Assembly: GCA_009840595.1 (NCBI GenBank)
Contig: VXNK01000022.1
Coordinates: forward strand, 1-54,719
From: Rhodospirillaceae bacterium
GTDB taxonomy: Bacteria; Pseudomonadota; Alphaproteobacteria; Bin65
Direction: 5' to 3'
Length of the DNA stretch: 54,719 bases
Of the stretch, positions 34,006 to 45,460 are shown one piece after another; position 1 is the first letter of the stretch, and each line of letters begins with the position of its first letter. Under the pieces are notes generated by a model. That model did not search any database and was not told the DNA's origin. It worked only from the letters and a program-made list of their open reading frames with translations. The position numbers and the translations under genes were made by a program.

Positions 34006-35421
34006 ATGATCCCCGTGCCCTCTTTCGCCAACAGGCGGGTTGCCGTAATGGGCCTCGGCGTCGCCGGGCTGGCGACGGCGCGCGCCCTGGCGGAGAGCGG
34101 GGCGGACGTCCTGGCGTGGGACGATGCGGCGGCGGGGCGCGACGCCGCCGCCGCCGCCGGCATCGCCGCGACCGACCTGGGCGCTCTCGACTGGACCGCC
34201 GACCTGCCGCTCGTGCTGAGCCCCGGCATTCCGGACAGGTTTCCGGCGCCCCACCCGGTCGCCGCCGCCGCGCGCGCCGCCAATGCCGAAATCCTGTGCG
34301 ATATCGAACTGCTCGCCCGGTCGGTTCCGGCCGCAACCTGCGTGACCGTCACCGGCACGAACGGCAAATCGACGACGACCGCGCTGATCGGCCATATCCT
34401 GCGCGCGGCCGGCCGAAAGGTCGAGGTCGGCGGCAATTTCGGGCCGCCCGCGCTCGGCCTGGAGCCGCTGGGCGCAGGCGGAACCTATGTCCTGGAGCTG
34501 TCGTCCTATCAGCTGGACCGGACCTACAGTCTGCGGGCGCAGGCGACCGTCCTGCTGAATATCGCCGAGGACCATCTGGAGCGACACGGCGGCCTGGACG
34601 GCTATGTCGCCGCAAAACGCCGGTCCTTCGACCTTACCGCGCCGGACGCAACCGTCGTCGTCGGCACCGACGATCCGATGGCGGCCGCCCTGGCAGACCA
34701 TGCGGAAGAGGCCGGACAGACGGTCATCCGCGTTTCCGGCCGGGCGCGCATCGACGGCGGAGTCGGTGTGTCGGACGGAATTCTGCGCGACGATACGTCA
34801 GGCGGCGCCGGCCGGTCCGTCGACCTTGCCCGGGCGCGGGCCCTGCACGGCGCGCACAATCACCAGAACGCGGCCGCCGCCTGGGCCGCGTGCCGGAGCC
34901 TCGCCGTCGCCCCGGAGGTCGTTGCCGCCGCTTTCGAATCGTTCCCCGGCCTGCCCCACCGCCAGGAAACGGTCGGCGAAATTTCCGTCGGCGGCAGGAC
35001 GGTTACCTTTGTCAACGACAGCAAGGCGACCAACGCGGTCGCTGCCGCGCGCGCCCTGTCGGCCTATGACGACATTTTCTGGATCGCCGGCGGGCGCGGC
35101 AAGCAGGGCGGCTACGCGGCGCTGGCGCCGGCGCTGTCCTCTGTGCGCGGCGCCTTCCTGATCGGCGAGGATGCGCCGGCGCTGGCGCGCTTCCTGGCCG
35201 GCGCCGCGCCGACCCTTCCCGTGACCGTGTCCGGCGGCCTGGAAAATGCCGTCGCCGACGCCTGGACAGCCGCCACCGCCGGCGACGCGCCGGCCGCTTC
35301 CGTCATCCTTTTGTCGCCGGCCTGCGCGTCCTTCGACCAGTTTGCGAATTTCGGCGCCCGGGGCGACGCCTTCCGGACGTTCGCCGGGAACCTGTCTGCG
35401 GGGTTGGGAGGCTCGGCATGA
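34006..35421 (+). CDS. murD: UDP-MurNAc-L-alanine:D-glutamate ligase MurD
   Basis: MurD adds D-glutamate to UDP-MurNAc-L-alanine. The 471-residue protein has an N-terminal UDP-binding fold (VAVMGLGVAGLA), the P-loop VTGTNGKSTTTALIG, LELSSYQLD and NDSKATNAVAAARAL in the last domain. ATG 34006 lies 5 nt after mraY. The far longer open frame upstream lies inside mraY and is not coding. Its stop overlaps ftsW. Confidence 0.95.
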   Translation: MIPVPSFANRRVAVMGLGVAGLATARALAESGADVLAWDDAAAGRDAAAAAGIAATDLGALDWTADLPLVLSPGIPDRFPAPHPVAAAARAANAEILCDIELLARSVPAATCVTVTGTNGKSTTTALIGHILRAAGRKVEVGGNFGPPALGLEPLGAGGTYVLELSSYQLDRTYSLRAQATVLLNIAEDHLERHGGLDGYVAAKRRSFDLTAPDATVVVGTDDPMAAALADHAEEAGQTVIRVSGRARIDGGVGVSDGILRDDTSGGAGRSVDLARARALHGAHNHQNAAAAWAACRSLAVAPEVVAAAFESFPGLPHRQETVGEISVGGRTVTFVNDSKATNAVAAARALSAYDDIFWIAGGRGKQGGYAALAPALSSVRGAFLIGEDAPALARFLAGAAPTLPVTVSGGLENAVADAWTAATAGDAPAASVILLSPACASFDQFANFGARGDAFRTFAGNLSAGLGGSA

Positions 35422-36539
35422 GCTACGCGCCGACCCGCCTCGATACGAGCGTCATCGGCCGCTGGTGGTGGACGGTCGACCGCTGGCTGCTCGTCGCCGT
35501 CGGCCTGCTCATCGTCTACGGCATCGTGCTCACCCTTGCCGCGAGCCCCTCGGCCGCGGCGCGGGCCAACATCGAGAGTTTCCACTTCGTCCGTCAGCAG
35601 CTCCTGTTCATTCCGTGCGCGATCGCGCTGATGCTACTGACATCCCTGTTTACCCCGCCCTGGGTGCGTCGGTCGGCGCTTATCGTGCTGGCCGGCGCAC
35701 TCATTTTTTCCGTGTTCGTCGCGTTCGCCGGCACGGAAATCAGGGGCGCGCGGCGCTGGCTGTCGGTTGCCGGCTTCGCCTTCCAGCCGTCGGAATTCAT
35801 CAAGCCGGGCTTCGCCGTCGTCTGCGCCTGGCTCTGCGCGGCGGCGCATTCGGACAACGGGTTTCCGGGCCGGGTTCTCGCCACGATCCTGTGCCTCGGG
35901 ACGCTCGGGGTGCTCGCCATCCAGCCGGATATCGGCATGGCGTCGGTGGTGTTTTCCATCTGGTTCTGCCTGATGTTCCTGGCCGGCCTGTCGCTGTGGC
36001 TGATCGGCGCCGGAATCCTCGTCGTCGCGGGCGCCGCGGCGGCGGCCTATTTCAGCTTCGCCCATGTCGCCAAGCGGGTGGATGTGTTCCTCAATCCCGG
36101 CAGCGGCGACAATTACCAGGTCGACCGCTCCCTCGACGCTTTCATCAACGGCGGACTCTTCGGCAAGGGGCCCGGCGAAGGCACCGTGAAGGCGATGCTG
36201 CCGGATGCCCACAGCGATTTCATCTTTGCCGTCGCCGGCGAGGAATTCGGCCTGATCGCCTGCCTGCTGATCGTCGCAACCTACGCCTTCATCGTGATAC
36301 GCGGCTTTTTCCGGGCGATGGAGAGCAACAATCTGTTCGTGCTGTTCGCCACGGTCGGCCTGCTCGCCGCCTTCGGCCTCCAGGCGATCGTCAACCTGGC
36401 CTCCACGCTGCACCTGATGCCGACCAAGGGAATGACGCTGCCCTTCATCTCCTATGGCGGCTCGTCGATCATGGCGCTGGCGCTGGGCACCGGCATGATC
36501 CTGGCGCTGACCCGCGACCGGGCGGGAGGCACCCTGTGA
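35418..36539 (+). CDS. ftsW: Septal peptidoglycan glycosyltransferase FtsW
   Basis: FtsW polymerises lipid II at the septum together with FtsI. The 373-residue membrane protein has about ten helices. The SEDS-family signatures are present: [18 protein letters not shown], the DIGMA segment after the fifth helix, and ISYGGSS near the end. ATG 35418 overlaps the murD stop as ATGA. The stop overlaps the GTG of murG. Confidence 0.95.
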   Translation: MSYAPTRLDTSVIGRWWWTVDRWLLVAVGLLIVYGIVLTLAASPSAAARANIESFHFVRQQLLFIPCAIALMLLTSLFTPPWVRRSALIVLAGALIFSVFVAFAGTEIRGARRWLSVAGFAFQPSEFIKPGFAVVCAWLCAAAHSDNGFPGRVLATILCLGTLGVLAIQPDIGMASVVFSIWFCLMFLAGLSLWLIGAGILVVAGAAAAAYFSFAHVAKRVDVFLNPGSGDNYQVDRSLDAFINGGLFGKGPGEGTVKAMLPDAHSDFIFAVAGEEFGLIACLLIVATYAFIVIRGFFRAMESNNLFVLFATVGLLAAFGLQAIVNLASTLHLMPTKGMTLPFISYGGSSIMALALGTGMILALTRDRAGGTL

Positions 36540-37651
36540 GCAGGCCGGTGAACCGGACTATCGTCCTGACCGCCGGCGGCACCGGCGGCCATCTGTTCCC
36601 GGCCGTCGCGCTGGGCGCGGCGCTGCTGCAGCGCGGCTACGCCGTGCGCCTCTACACCGACAGGCGCGGCGCCGACTATGCGAGGCGAACGCCGGGCATC
36701 GAGGCCCATGTCGTCCCGGCGGCCTCGCCGTTCCGCGGCGGCGCGGTCGGCAAGATCGCTTTCCTTTTCGTCATGGCCCGCGGCGCCCTGGCGGTCAGCC
36801 GGCTGCTGCGCCGGCACAACCCGGCCGCCGTGGTCGGGTTCGGCGGCTATGCCGCGTTCCCCGCCACCTTCATGGCCGCGCGGCAACGGCGGCCCGTGGT
36901 CCTGCACGAGCAGAACGGCTATCTCGGCCTCGCCAACCGCAAGGTCGCGAAGGCGGCGAGCGCCATCGCCGTCTCCTTCCCGGCCGTCGAGGCGATTCCG
37001 CAGACCCGCGCCCGCACGGTCGAAACCGGAAACCCGGTCCGGCCGGAGATCAATGCGCTGTACGGACGGCCCTATGCCGCGCCGGCGCCGGACGGTCCGT
37101 TCCGCCTGTTCGTAATGGGCGGCAGCCAGGGCGCCACCGTGTTCAGCGAGGTGCTGCCGGGCGCCATCGCTGCGCTGGAGCCGGCCGAACGCGCCCGGTT
37201 GCGTGTCACCCAGCAATGCCGGCCCGAAGATATCGAACCGGTGAGGGTCGTCTACCGGGATGCCGGCGTGGCGGCCGACCTGGCGAGCTTCTTCGAGAAC
37301 ATCCCGGAGCATCTCTCGGCGGCCCATCTGATGATCTGCCGCGCCGGCGCCTCGACCTGCGCCGAGGCGCTGGTAGCGGGCGTGCCGGCCATTTATGTCC
37401 CCTACCCGGCCGCCGCCGACGACCACCAGACCCACAACGCCCGCCATATCGACCGGGCCGGCGCCGGCTGGCTGATGCCGCAAACCGCGTTCACGCCGGC
37501 GGCGCTGGCCGAACGGATATCCCGCTTCCTGAAGGATCCGGAGCCGCTGGCCGCAGCGGCGCGGGCGGCAACCGCGATCGCCCGCCCGGATGCCGCAGAG
37601 CGGCTGGCCGATCTGGTGGCCGGCGTCGCCGAGGGGAGGCCCGCCGCATGA
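36536..37651 (+). CDS. murG: UDP-GlcNAc transferase MurG
   Basis: MurG adds N-acetylglucosamine to lipid I, making lipid II, at the inner face of the membrane. The 371-residue GT-B enzyme has [48 protein letters not shown] and [13 protein letters not shown]. The start is GTG 36536, overlapping the ftsW stop and preceded by GGGAGG. A second GTG (36548) is possible. The stop overlaps murC. Confidence 0.95.
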   Translation: MSRPVNRTIVLTAGGTGGHLFPAVALGAALLQRGYAVRLYTDRRGADYARRTPGIEAHVVPAASPFRGGAVGKIAFLFVMARGALAVSRLLRRHNPAAVVGFGGYAAFPATFMAARQRRPVVLHEQNGYLGLANRKVAKAASAIAVSFPAVEAIPQTRARTVETGNPVRPEINALYGRPYAAPAPDGPFRLFVMGGSQGATVFSEVLPGAIAALEPAERARLRVTQQCRPEDIEPVRVVYRDAGVAADLASFFENIPEHLSAAHLMICRAGASTCAEALVAGVPAIYVPYPAAADDHQTHNARHIDRAGAGWLMPQTAFTPAALAERISRFLKDPEPLAAAARAATAIARPDAAERLADLVAGVAEGRPAA

Positions 37652-39065
37652 TGGCCAGGCTCCCCTTCGACCTCGGCACCGTCCATTTCACCGGCATCGG
37701 CGGCATCGGCATGAGCGGGATTGCCGAGATCCTGCACAATCTGGGCCACCCGGTGCAGGGCAGCGACATCGCGGCCAACGCAAACGTCAGACGGCTGCAG
37801 GGCCTGGGCATCGATGTCTCGCTCGGCCATGCGGCGGAAAATATCGGCGATGCGGCGGTCGTTGTCGTTTCGACCGCGATCAAGGGCGACAACCCGGAAA
37901 TCGCGGCGGCGCGCGCGCGCCGGACGCCGGTCGTGCGGCGGGCCGAAATGCTGGGCGAGCTTATGCGGCTGAAATGGGGCATCGCCGTCGGCGGCACCCA
38001 CGGCAAGACGACGACGACATCCCTTGTCGCCGCCCTGATGGACGCCGCAGGCATGGACCCGACCGTCGTAAACGGCGGGATCATCAATGCCTACGGCACC
38101 AATGCCCGCCTGGGCGATGGCGACTGGATCATCGTTGAGGCCGACGAATCCGACGGCTCTTTCCTGAAACTGCCGGCGACCGTGGCTGTCGTCACGAATA
38201 TCGATCCGGAACATCTGGACTATTACGGCGATTTCGACGCGCTGCGCCTCGCCTTCGAGAATTTCGTCGGCAACATCCCCTTCTACGGCTGCGCCGTGCT
38301 CTGCCTGGACGATCCCGAAGTTCAGGCAATGATCCCGCGCCTGTCGGACCGGCGGCTCGTCACCTACGGCCTGTCGCGCCAAGCCGACATTCGCGGTGTC
38401 AATCTCCGGCACCGGGCCGACGGGACGGTCTTCGACGTCGAAATCGCTGAGCAGCTCCGGGGCCGGCCGGCGCGCTTTGCGGATATCGCCCTGCCGATGC
38501 TCGGCGAGCACAATGTCCGCAATGCGCTGGCGGCCCTGGCCGTGGGCTGGGAACTCGGCCTGGAAGAAGCGGCCATTTGCGGCGCCTTCGACGGCTTCGA
38601 AGGCGTCAACCGCCGCTTCACCCGGACCGGCGTGGCGAACGGCATCACCGTGATCGACGACTACGGCCATCATCCGGTCGAGATCGCCCATGTCCTCAAA
38701 GCGGCCCGGGCGGCCTGCCGCGGCAAGGTCATCGCCGTCGCGCAGCCGCACCGCTATTCGCGCCTGAGCGATCTCTTCGAGGAGTTCTGCACCTGCTTCA
38801 ACGACGCCGACAAGGTCGTCATCGCCGACGTGTATCCGGCCGGCGAAGAACCGATCCCCGGCGCCGACAGGGACAGCCTGGTGCACGGCCTGCGCAATCG
38901 CGGCCACCGCAATGTCCGAAGCCTCGATTGCGCGGAGGACCTGCCGGCCGTCATCGCCGATATCGCCGGCGAGGGCGATTTCGTCATCTGCCTGGGCGCC
39001 GGCAACATCACCGCTTGGGCGCACGCCCTCCCCGGCCGGCTGGAAGCCCTGAACGGGGGCGCCCG

Positions 39066-39069
<4 letters not shown>
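37648..39069 (+). CDS. murC: UDP-MurNAc:L-alanine ligase MurC
   Basis: MurC adds L-alanine to UDP-MurNAc, the first peptide step. The 473-residue protein opens with [18 protein letters not shown] and has the P-loop [33 protein letters not shown] and [13 protein letters not shown] 37648 is directly followed by a second ATG and overlaps the murG stop as ATGA. The stop overlaps murB. The length is standard. Confidence 0.96.
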
Positions 39070-40027
<958 letters not shown>

Positions 40028-40031
<4 letters not shown>

Positions 40032-40948
40032 CCCGGGTCGCGGTCCTCATGGGCGGGTTCTCCTCCGAGCGCGAGGTCTCCCTGTCGTCCGGCAAGGGCT
40101 GCGTCGAGGGCTTGCGCAATGCCGGCTTCGAGGTCGCGGCCATCGACGTGACGCGCGATCTGGGCGCGCTCCTGAAGGCGCTCGACCCGGCGCCCGACGC
40201 CGTGTTCAACGCCCTGCACGGCCCGTTCGGCGAAGACGGCCGGATCCAGGGCCTGCTCGACATTCTCGGCATTCCCTACACCCACTCCGGCGCCACGGCC
40301 TCGGCCATGGCGATGGACAAGTCCGTCAGCCGGGCGATGTTCGCGCTCAAGGAAATTCCGCTCGCCGAAGGCTGGGTCGTGCCGCAGTGCCGGCTCGACG
40401 GCTTCCCGGAGCCGGACCGGCCCTATGTGATGAAGCCGCTGTGCGAGGGCAGTTCGGTCGGAGTCGAGCTGGTTTTCGAGACCGACAACAAGTCCTGGGA
40501 CGACCTCAGGCAGACCTATGCGCAATACCGGGATACGCTGATCGAACGCTACATTCCCGGCCGGGAAATCCAGGTCCTGGTCAAGGGCGGCGAGGCGCTC
40601 GGCGCCATAGAGATCCGGACCGACCGGCGTTTCTACGACTATCGCGCCAAATATTCCCCGGGCGAATCGGTTCATCTCATGCCGGCGCCGATTCATCCCG
40701 ACGCCTACGGGCAGGCACTCGATCTCGCCGTCCGGTCGCACGACGCCCTCGGCTGCCGGGGCATCAGCCGGGTCGACCTGCGTTACGACGATACCGAAGG
40801 CGAACCGGGCGATCTGGTCGTTCTGGAGGTCAATACGCAACCCGGCATGACCCCGACGTCTCTCGCGCCCGAGATCGCCGCCCATGCCGGCTGGTCCTTC
40901 GAACGGCTGCTGACCTGGCTTGTGGAGAACGCGGCATGCGACGCCTGA
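40028..40948 (+). CDS. ddl: D-alanine:D-alanine ligase
   Basis: Ddl joins two D-alanines for MurF. The 306-residue ATP-grasp enzyme has VLMGGFSSEREVSL at the N terminus, ALHGPFGEDG, PYTHSGATASAMAMDK, KPLCEGSSVGV, and the metal-binding EVNTQPGMT near the end. The residues expected for D-Ala specificity are present. It overlaps murB by 4 nt and ftsQ by 13 nt. Confidence 0.95.
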
Positions 40949-41994
40949 ACATCGCCGTCACGAGCCGCCGCGCGCAGGATCTCGAAGACCGCGCCGCTCT
41001 GAGCGCCGGCGCGATCATCGCCCGTGCCGCGGCGACCGTGCCCGGCGGCGCGCCGGCGGAAGAGACTCGCGTCCCACCGAGCCTCCGGCCCCAGCCGGCC
41101 CCGGTTCTGCCGGCCGACCCGCCGGTCCGCCGGAACCGCCGCGCCCGGCGGCGGCCGCTGCGTGCGCTCGGCGCCGGGCTTCGGACGCATTCCGCCACGA
41201 TCGCGCGCTTCGTCGTGTTGATCGGGCTGTTCGGCTTTCCCGTCTGGCTGTGGCAGACCGGCCGGACCGAATCCGCCCTTGCCCTGATCGACCGCAGCGC
41301 GGGACAGACGGGCCAAGCCCTGCGCAACGCGCTCGGCCTGCATCTCGAGCACATCTTTGTGGAAGGGCGTCACCGCACGTCGCGCAGGGCGCTGTCGTCG
41401 GCCCTGGGGCTCGACCGTGGCGTCGCCCTGACGGACATCGACATGGCCGCGCTGCGCAGCCGGCTGCTCGCCCTGCCCTGGGTCGGCGACGCAATCGTAC
41501 AACGGCGCTGGCCGAACACGCTCCACGTTCGACTGCACGAACATACGACCATCGCCCGCTTCGACGACAGCGGCCGCATGAAGCTGATCTCGCAGAAAGG
41601 CGCCTTCGTCGACATGGGCGCCGCCGGCAGTCATTGGGGCAGGCTGCTCGTAAAGGGCGCCGGAGCGCCCGAACGGACCCCTGCCCTGATCGCGCTTCTG
41701 CAGACCCGCCCGTTGCTTGCCAAACGGGTCGTGCAGGCAACCCGCCAGGGCCGCCGCCGCTGGGACCTTACCTTCGATAACGGCGTTTTCCTGAAATTGC
41801 CGGAGCGCCGGCCCGATGCCGCCTGGCACCGGTTCGCGGACCTCGACCGCACGCACGGCCTGCTCGCCAGGGGCGCCCTGGGGTTCGACATGCGATCCCG
41901 TTTCGAGTTCGTGATCCGCACGCCGCAGGGCGAAACCGAAGCCGGCACCGGCGAGACGCGCAGTGCCGCAAACCGCAACGGCGATCGAGGATAG
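40936..41994 (+). CDS. ftsQ: Cell division protein FtsQ
   Basis: FtsQ links early and late divisome parts through the periplasm. The 352-residue protein has an unusually long, basic and proline-rich cytoplasmic N terminus of about 90 residues, one membrane helix (ARFVVLIGLFGFPVWLW), then a POTRA domain (IFVEGRHRTSRRALSSALGL) and the FtsQ beta domain. ATG 40936 overlaps the end of ddl by 13 nt. The assignment rests on topology, the POTRA motif and position. Confidence 0.88.
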   Translation: MRRLNIAVTSRRAQDLEDRAALSAGAIIARAAATVPGGAPAEETRVPPSLRPQPAPVLPADPPVRRNRRARRRPLRALGAGLRTHSATIARFVVLIGLFGFPVWLWQTGRTESALALIDRSAGQTGQALRNALGLHLEHIFVEGRHRTSRRALSSALGLDRGVALTDIDMAALRSRLLALPWVGDAIVQRRWPNTLHVRLHEHTTIARFDDSGRMKLISQKGAFVDMGAAGSHWGRLLVKGAGAPERTPALIALLQTRPLLAKRVVQATRQGRRRWDLTFDNGVFLKLPERRPDAAWHRFADLDRTHGLLARGALGFDMRSRFEFVIRTPQGETEAGTGETRSAANRNGDRG

Positions 41995-42009
41995 GAGACC
42001 GGCAACCCG

Positions 42010-43296
42010 ATGTCGAAACGGAACGGCGCCGCCTCCGCAACCCGAAACCAGATGATCGCCGCGCTGGACATCGGCACCAGCAAGGTCACCTGCATCATTG
42101 CGCAGCTTGTGCCGAACGGACAATTGCGGGTCGTCGGCATCGGCAGACGCGACATGAGGGGGATGGCGCGCGGATCGGTCGTGAATATGGATACCGCGCG
42201 CGATTCAATCGCGAACACGGTCCATATTGCCGAGAATATGACCGGCGAAACCGTCAAATCGGTTATCGTTTCGGTGAATTGCGGCCGGCCGAAATCGGAA
42301 ATCGTTTCGTTCGAGGCCCCCATTGCGAACGGCGAGGTCGGACCCGCCGATATCCGCCGCGTCCTGCAGCGCGGCCGGCGTATCGAAAACGAGCTGGACC
42401 GCGCCCTGATCCACTCGATCCCGGTGGGTTTCCGGCTCGACGAAGCGCGCGGCATCCGGGATCCGCGCGGCCTGTTCGGCGAAACGCTCGGCGCCGAAGT
42501 CCATACCGTTACGGCCGAGGCCGGCCCGGTGCGCAGCCTGGCGGCCTGCGTCCGCGACTGCCATCTGGAGATCGACCGCTTCGTTATCGCGCCCTACGCC
42601 GCCGGCCTGGCGACACTGGTCGAGGACGAATGGACGCTCGGCGCAACGGTGATCGATATGGGCGCCGGCGTCACCGGCGTCGCCGTGTTCGCGGACGGCG
42701 AAATCGTCCATGCCGATACGGTCCCGATCGGCGGCGAACAGGTTACCAGGGACCTGGCGCATGGCCTGTCGACCCCGATCGAGCAGGCCGAACTGCTGAA
42801 AATCCGCTACGGCAGCGCGCTCACCCAGCCGAGCGACGACCGGTCCATTATCGAAATTCCCGCTATCGGGGCGGACGAACATGTGCCGTCCCATCCGGCG
42901 CCCAAGAGCCTGCTCACCGGCATCATCAGGCCGCGCATCGAGGAAACGCTGGAACTGGTGCGCAGCCGGCTGCAGGAAACGCCCTATCTGGCGCGCGCCG
43001 GCCGCCGCATCGTTCTGAGCGGCGGCGCCTGCCAGCTGAAAGGCCTGCCGCAACTGGCCAGCACCATCTTCGACAGCAAGGTCAGGATCGGCCGGGCGAT
43101 CCCGTTCGACGGCCTCGCCGAGACTGCGATGGGCCAGGCCTACACGACGTGTACCGGCCTTCTCCGCTTCGCCGCGGAAAACCGTGCGAACGCCGACGGG
43201 ATCGGCAGCGCGCTCGGTACCTTTGTCGCCGCACAGGCGGACAATCGCAGCCGGTTCGGCCGGTTCGGCGGCTGGATGAAGGAGCATTTCCGATGA
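42010..43296 (+). CDS. ftsA: Cell division protein FtsA
   Basis: FtsA is an actin-like ATPase that anchors FtsZ to the membrane. The 428-residue protein opens its first domain with [15 protein letters not shown] (phosphate 1). It has a typical SHS2 region ([20 protein letters not shown]) and the second phosphate-binding loop [14 protein letters not shown]. It closes with GGWMKEHF, matching the amphipathic membrane-targeting tail. It starts 15 nt after ftsQ, and its stop overlaps a 36-codon ORF. Confidence 0.95.
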   Translation: MSKRNGAASATRNQMIAALDIGTSKVTCIIAQLVPNGQLRVVGIGRRDMRGMARGSVVNMDTARDSIANTVHIAENMTGETVKSVIVSVNCGRPKSEIVSFEAPIANGEVGPADIRRVLQRGRRIENELDRALIHSIPVGFRLDEARGIRDPRGLFGETLGAEVHTVTAEAGPVRSLAACVRDCHLEIDRFVIAPYAAGLATLVEDEWTLGATVIDMGAGVTGVAVFADGEIVHADTVPIGGEQVTRDLAHGLSTPIEQAELLKIRYGSALTQPSDDRSIIEIPAIGADEHVPSHPAPKSLLTGIIRPRIEETLELVRSRLQETPYLARAGRRIVLSGGACQLKGLPQLASTIFDSKVRIGRAIPFDGLAETAMGQAYTTCTGLLRFAAENRANADGIGSALGTFVAAQADNRSRFGRFGGWMKEHFR

Positions 43297-43403
43297 ACCG
43301 GGCCCTTCCGCCCATCCTCAAGAGAATTTCAGCGAACCGCCCTTCGCCGCGCGCCGCGACAGCAGCGGCCCGTCGGAAAGGCATACCAAGGAGGCCACGA
43401 TGA
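43293..43403 (+). CDS. 36-residue basic ORF coupling ftsA to ftsZ
   Basis: A short frame fills the gap between ftsA and ftsZ exactly. Its ATG overlaps the ftsA TGA as ATGA, and its TGA overlaps the ftsZ ATG in the same way. AAGGAG lies 9 nt upstream of its ATG, and it contains the strong AGGAGG of ftsZ. The peptide is arginine-rich and has no known motif. It could be a translated coupler, with little function in its sequence, or chance. The double ATGA fit favours translation. Confidence 0.4.
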   Translation: MNRALPPILKRISANRPSPRAATAAARRKGIPRRPR

Positions 43404-45250
43404 CCCTCAAACTCTCCATGCCCAAATCACCGCCCGAACTGAGACCGCGCATCGTCGTCTTCGGCATCGGCGGCGCCGGCTGCAACGCGGTCAACAACAT
43501 GCTCAGTTCGGATATCGAAGGGGTTGTGTGCGTGGTGGCGAACACCGATGCGCAATCCCTCGCCCAGTCCAGTTGCGAGCGACAGATCCAGCTCGGCCTG
43601 AACATTACGCAGGGCCTCGGCGCCGGCTCGCGCCCCGAAATCGGCCGGGCGTCCGCCGAAGAGGAAATCGACCGTATCGCCGAGCATCTGAACGGCAGCC
43701 ACATGGTGTTCATCACGGCCGGCATGGGCGGCGGCACCGGAACCGGGGCTGCGCCCGTGATCGCGCGGGCGGCCCGGGAAAGCGGCATCCTTACGGTCGG
43801 CGTGGTCACCAAGCCTTTCCACTTCGAAGGCGCGCAGCGCATGCGGCTGGCGGAAGCCGGGCTCCAGGAACTGCAGGATGTCGTCGACACGCTCATCGTC
43901 ATCCCGAACCAGAACCTGTTCCGGGTCGCCAACGAGAAGACGACCTTCGCCGACGCGTTCCGCATGGCCGACGAAGTGCTGCATTCGGGGGTGCGCGGCA
44001 TAACCGACCTGATGGTAATGCCCGGCCTCATCAATCTGGATTTCGCCGATGTCCGCTCGGTCATGTCGGAGATGGGCAAGGCCATGATGGGCGCGGGCGA
44101 GGCCGAGGGTGACGGCAGGTCGATCGAAGCGGCCGAATCGGCGATTTCGAACCCCCTGCTCGACGACGTTTCGATGAAAGGCGCGCGCGGCCTGCTGATC
44201 AATATCTCGGGCGGCCCCGACCTGACCCTTTACGAAGTCGACGAGGCGGCCAACCGGGTGCGCGACGAAGTCGATCCCGGCGCAAGCATTATTTTCGGCT
44301 CGACGTTCGATCCGACGCTGGAAGGCAGAATCCGGGTGTCGGTCTTCGCCACCGGCATCGACGGCCCGTTGGACGCATCCCAGCGTCCGGCCGAACTCAG
44401 GGTCCTGCGCCCGGCACAGCACGGGACTGCACCGGATCCGTTACCCGACCGGGACGACGGCGAATCGGCAGCGGCGGCAGCACCGGCGAGCGAACCGGGG
44501 CCTGTGTCCGCAGACCGGGAAATGGCGCCTGCGGAAACGCAGCACCCGGAGGCGGCCGCCGTAGCGCAATCCGAGATGTTCTCCGCTTCCGCCGGGCGCG
44601 ACCACCCGGCCGCGGGGACGCCCGGCGATGCCCGGCTCGGGGCGACGGCAGCGGAAGCGGGCGAAGGCGCCTGGGCCGAACCCGCGGATACCGGACGCGG
44701 CGGATATGCGCCGCCAGAAACGGTGCCGATGGAAACGGCCCCGATGGAAACGGCCCCGGCCGAAGCTGCGCGTGCCGATGTCGCGCCGGCCGCACCGGGC
44801 CCCGTCGAACGGCCTGCCGATCTCGTGCAGAAGGTGGAGGAGATGTTGACGCCCGTCCGCCCTGTCGCGGCCGAAGAACCGTCCAATCCGCGGCCGGATC
44901 TGCGCGCGGTGCTGCGGCCGGAGGGCCGGCCGGCCGCCGAATCCGAACCGGAGGCCGGCGGCGGGAGGCGCGATTCCGTGTTCTCGTTCTTTCGCGGCCG
45001 CCGGAAGGAAACGCCGAGACGCAGCGGCGGAAACGACGACAAGGATTCTTCCAGCGCGAACCCGGCCGGGGACGCGCAATCCGAATCGACGGTCCGGCTG
45101 ATTACCGACTCCGACCGCTCGCGCCGGGAGGCGGGCGACCGGGCGGGACGGCCCCATCCGCAGGCGCCGGCAGGCGACCGGGACGGGAATCGGTCTGCCG
45201 AAGACGATCTTCTCGAAATTCCGGCTTTCCTGCGCCGCCAGGCGAACTGA
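43400..45250 (+). CDS. ftsZ: Cell division GTPase FtsZ
   Basis: FtsZ forms the division ring. The 616-residue protein has the tubulin signature GGGTGTG (110-116), [17 protein letters not shown] and PNQNLF in a typical core up to about residue 325. A linker of about 275 residues follows, rich in alanine, proline and glutamate, with METAP repeated near residues 447-456. It ends in the conserved binding peptide for FtsA and ZipA-like partners, [15 protein letters not shown] 43400 follows AAGGAGG. The linker is long even for this class. Confidence 0.97.
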   Translation: MTLKLSMPKSPPELRPRIVVFGIGGAGCNAVNNMLSSDIEGVVCVVANTDAQSLAQSSCERQIQLGLNITQGLGAGSRPEIGRASAEEEIDRIAEHLNGSHMVFITAGMGGGTGTGAAPVIARAARESGILTVGVVTKPFHFEGAQRMRLAEAGLQELQDVVDTLIVIPNQNLFRVANEKTTFADAFRMADEVLHSGVRGITDLMVMPGLINLDFADVRSVMSEMGKAMMGAGEAEGDGRSIEAAESAISNPLLDDVSMKGARGLLINISGGPDLTLYEVDEAANRVRDEVDPGASIIFGSTFDPTLEGRIRVSVFATGIDGPLDASQRPAELRVLRPAQHGTAPDPLPDRDDGESAAAAAPASEPGPVSADREMAPAETQHPEAAAVAQSEMFSASAGRDHPAAGTPGDARLGATAAEAGEGAWAEPADTGRGGYAPPETVPMETAPMETAPAEAARADVAPAAPGPVERPADLVQKVEEMLTPVRPVAAEEPSNPRPDLRAVLRPEGRPAAESEPEAGGGRRDSVFSFFRGRRKETPRRSGGNDDKDSSSANPAGDAQSESTVRLITDSDRSRREAGDRAGRPHPQAPAGDRDGNRSAEDDLLEIPAFLRRQAN

Positions 45251-45330
45251 AACCGGCGCTGACGCGATTGTGTAACATGGCGTAACAAAGCGTGATTTGA
45301 GCGTTTATGCGCCGGCTTGTTAGTAAATGA
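45251..45330. promoter_or_regulatory. Intergenic control region before lpxC
   Basis: GTAACA is repeated at 45272-45277 and 45282-45287, with a 10-bp period. TTGAGC near 45297 with a poorly matched -10 is a possible promoter. The stretch could control lpxC, but I cannot settle it. Confidence 0.3.
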
Positions 45331-45364
45331 GTCGGCGGCCTTCCGGGTCGCCGGCTCTTTGTTC
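45331..45364 (+). terminator. Intrinsic terminator after ftsZ
   Basis: A 10-bp stem (GTCGGCGGCC paired with GGTCGCCGGC, with G-U pairs) and a short loop are followed by TCTTTGTT. It lies 80 nt after the ftsZ stop and should end most dcw transcription, leaving lpxC partly independent. Confidence 0.65.
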
Positions 45365-45460
45365 GGCTGCCGCCTGTCCCGGAACCGCACCGGCCGGGAG
45401 GCCGGCACTAACATCGCGCTGCGACGCCCGGAGACGCCCGGGGAAACGGGGAAGTACCGC

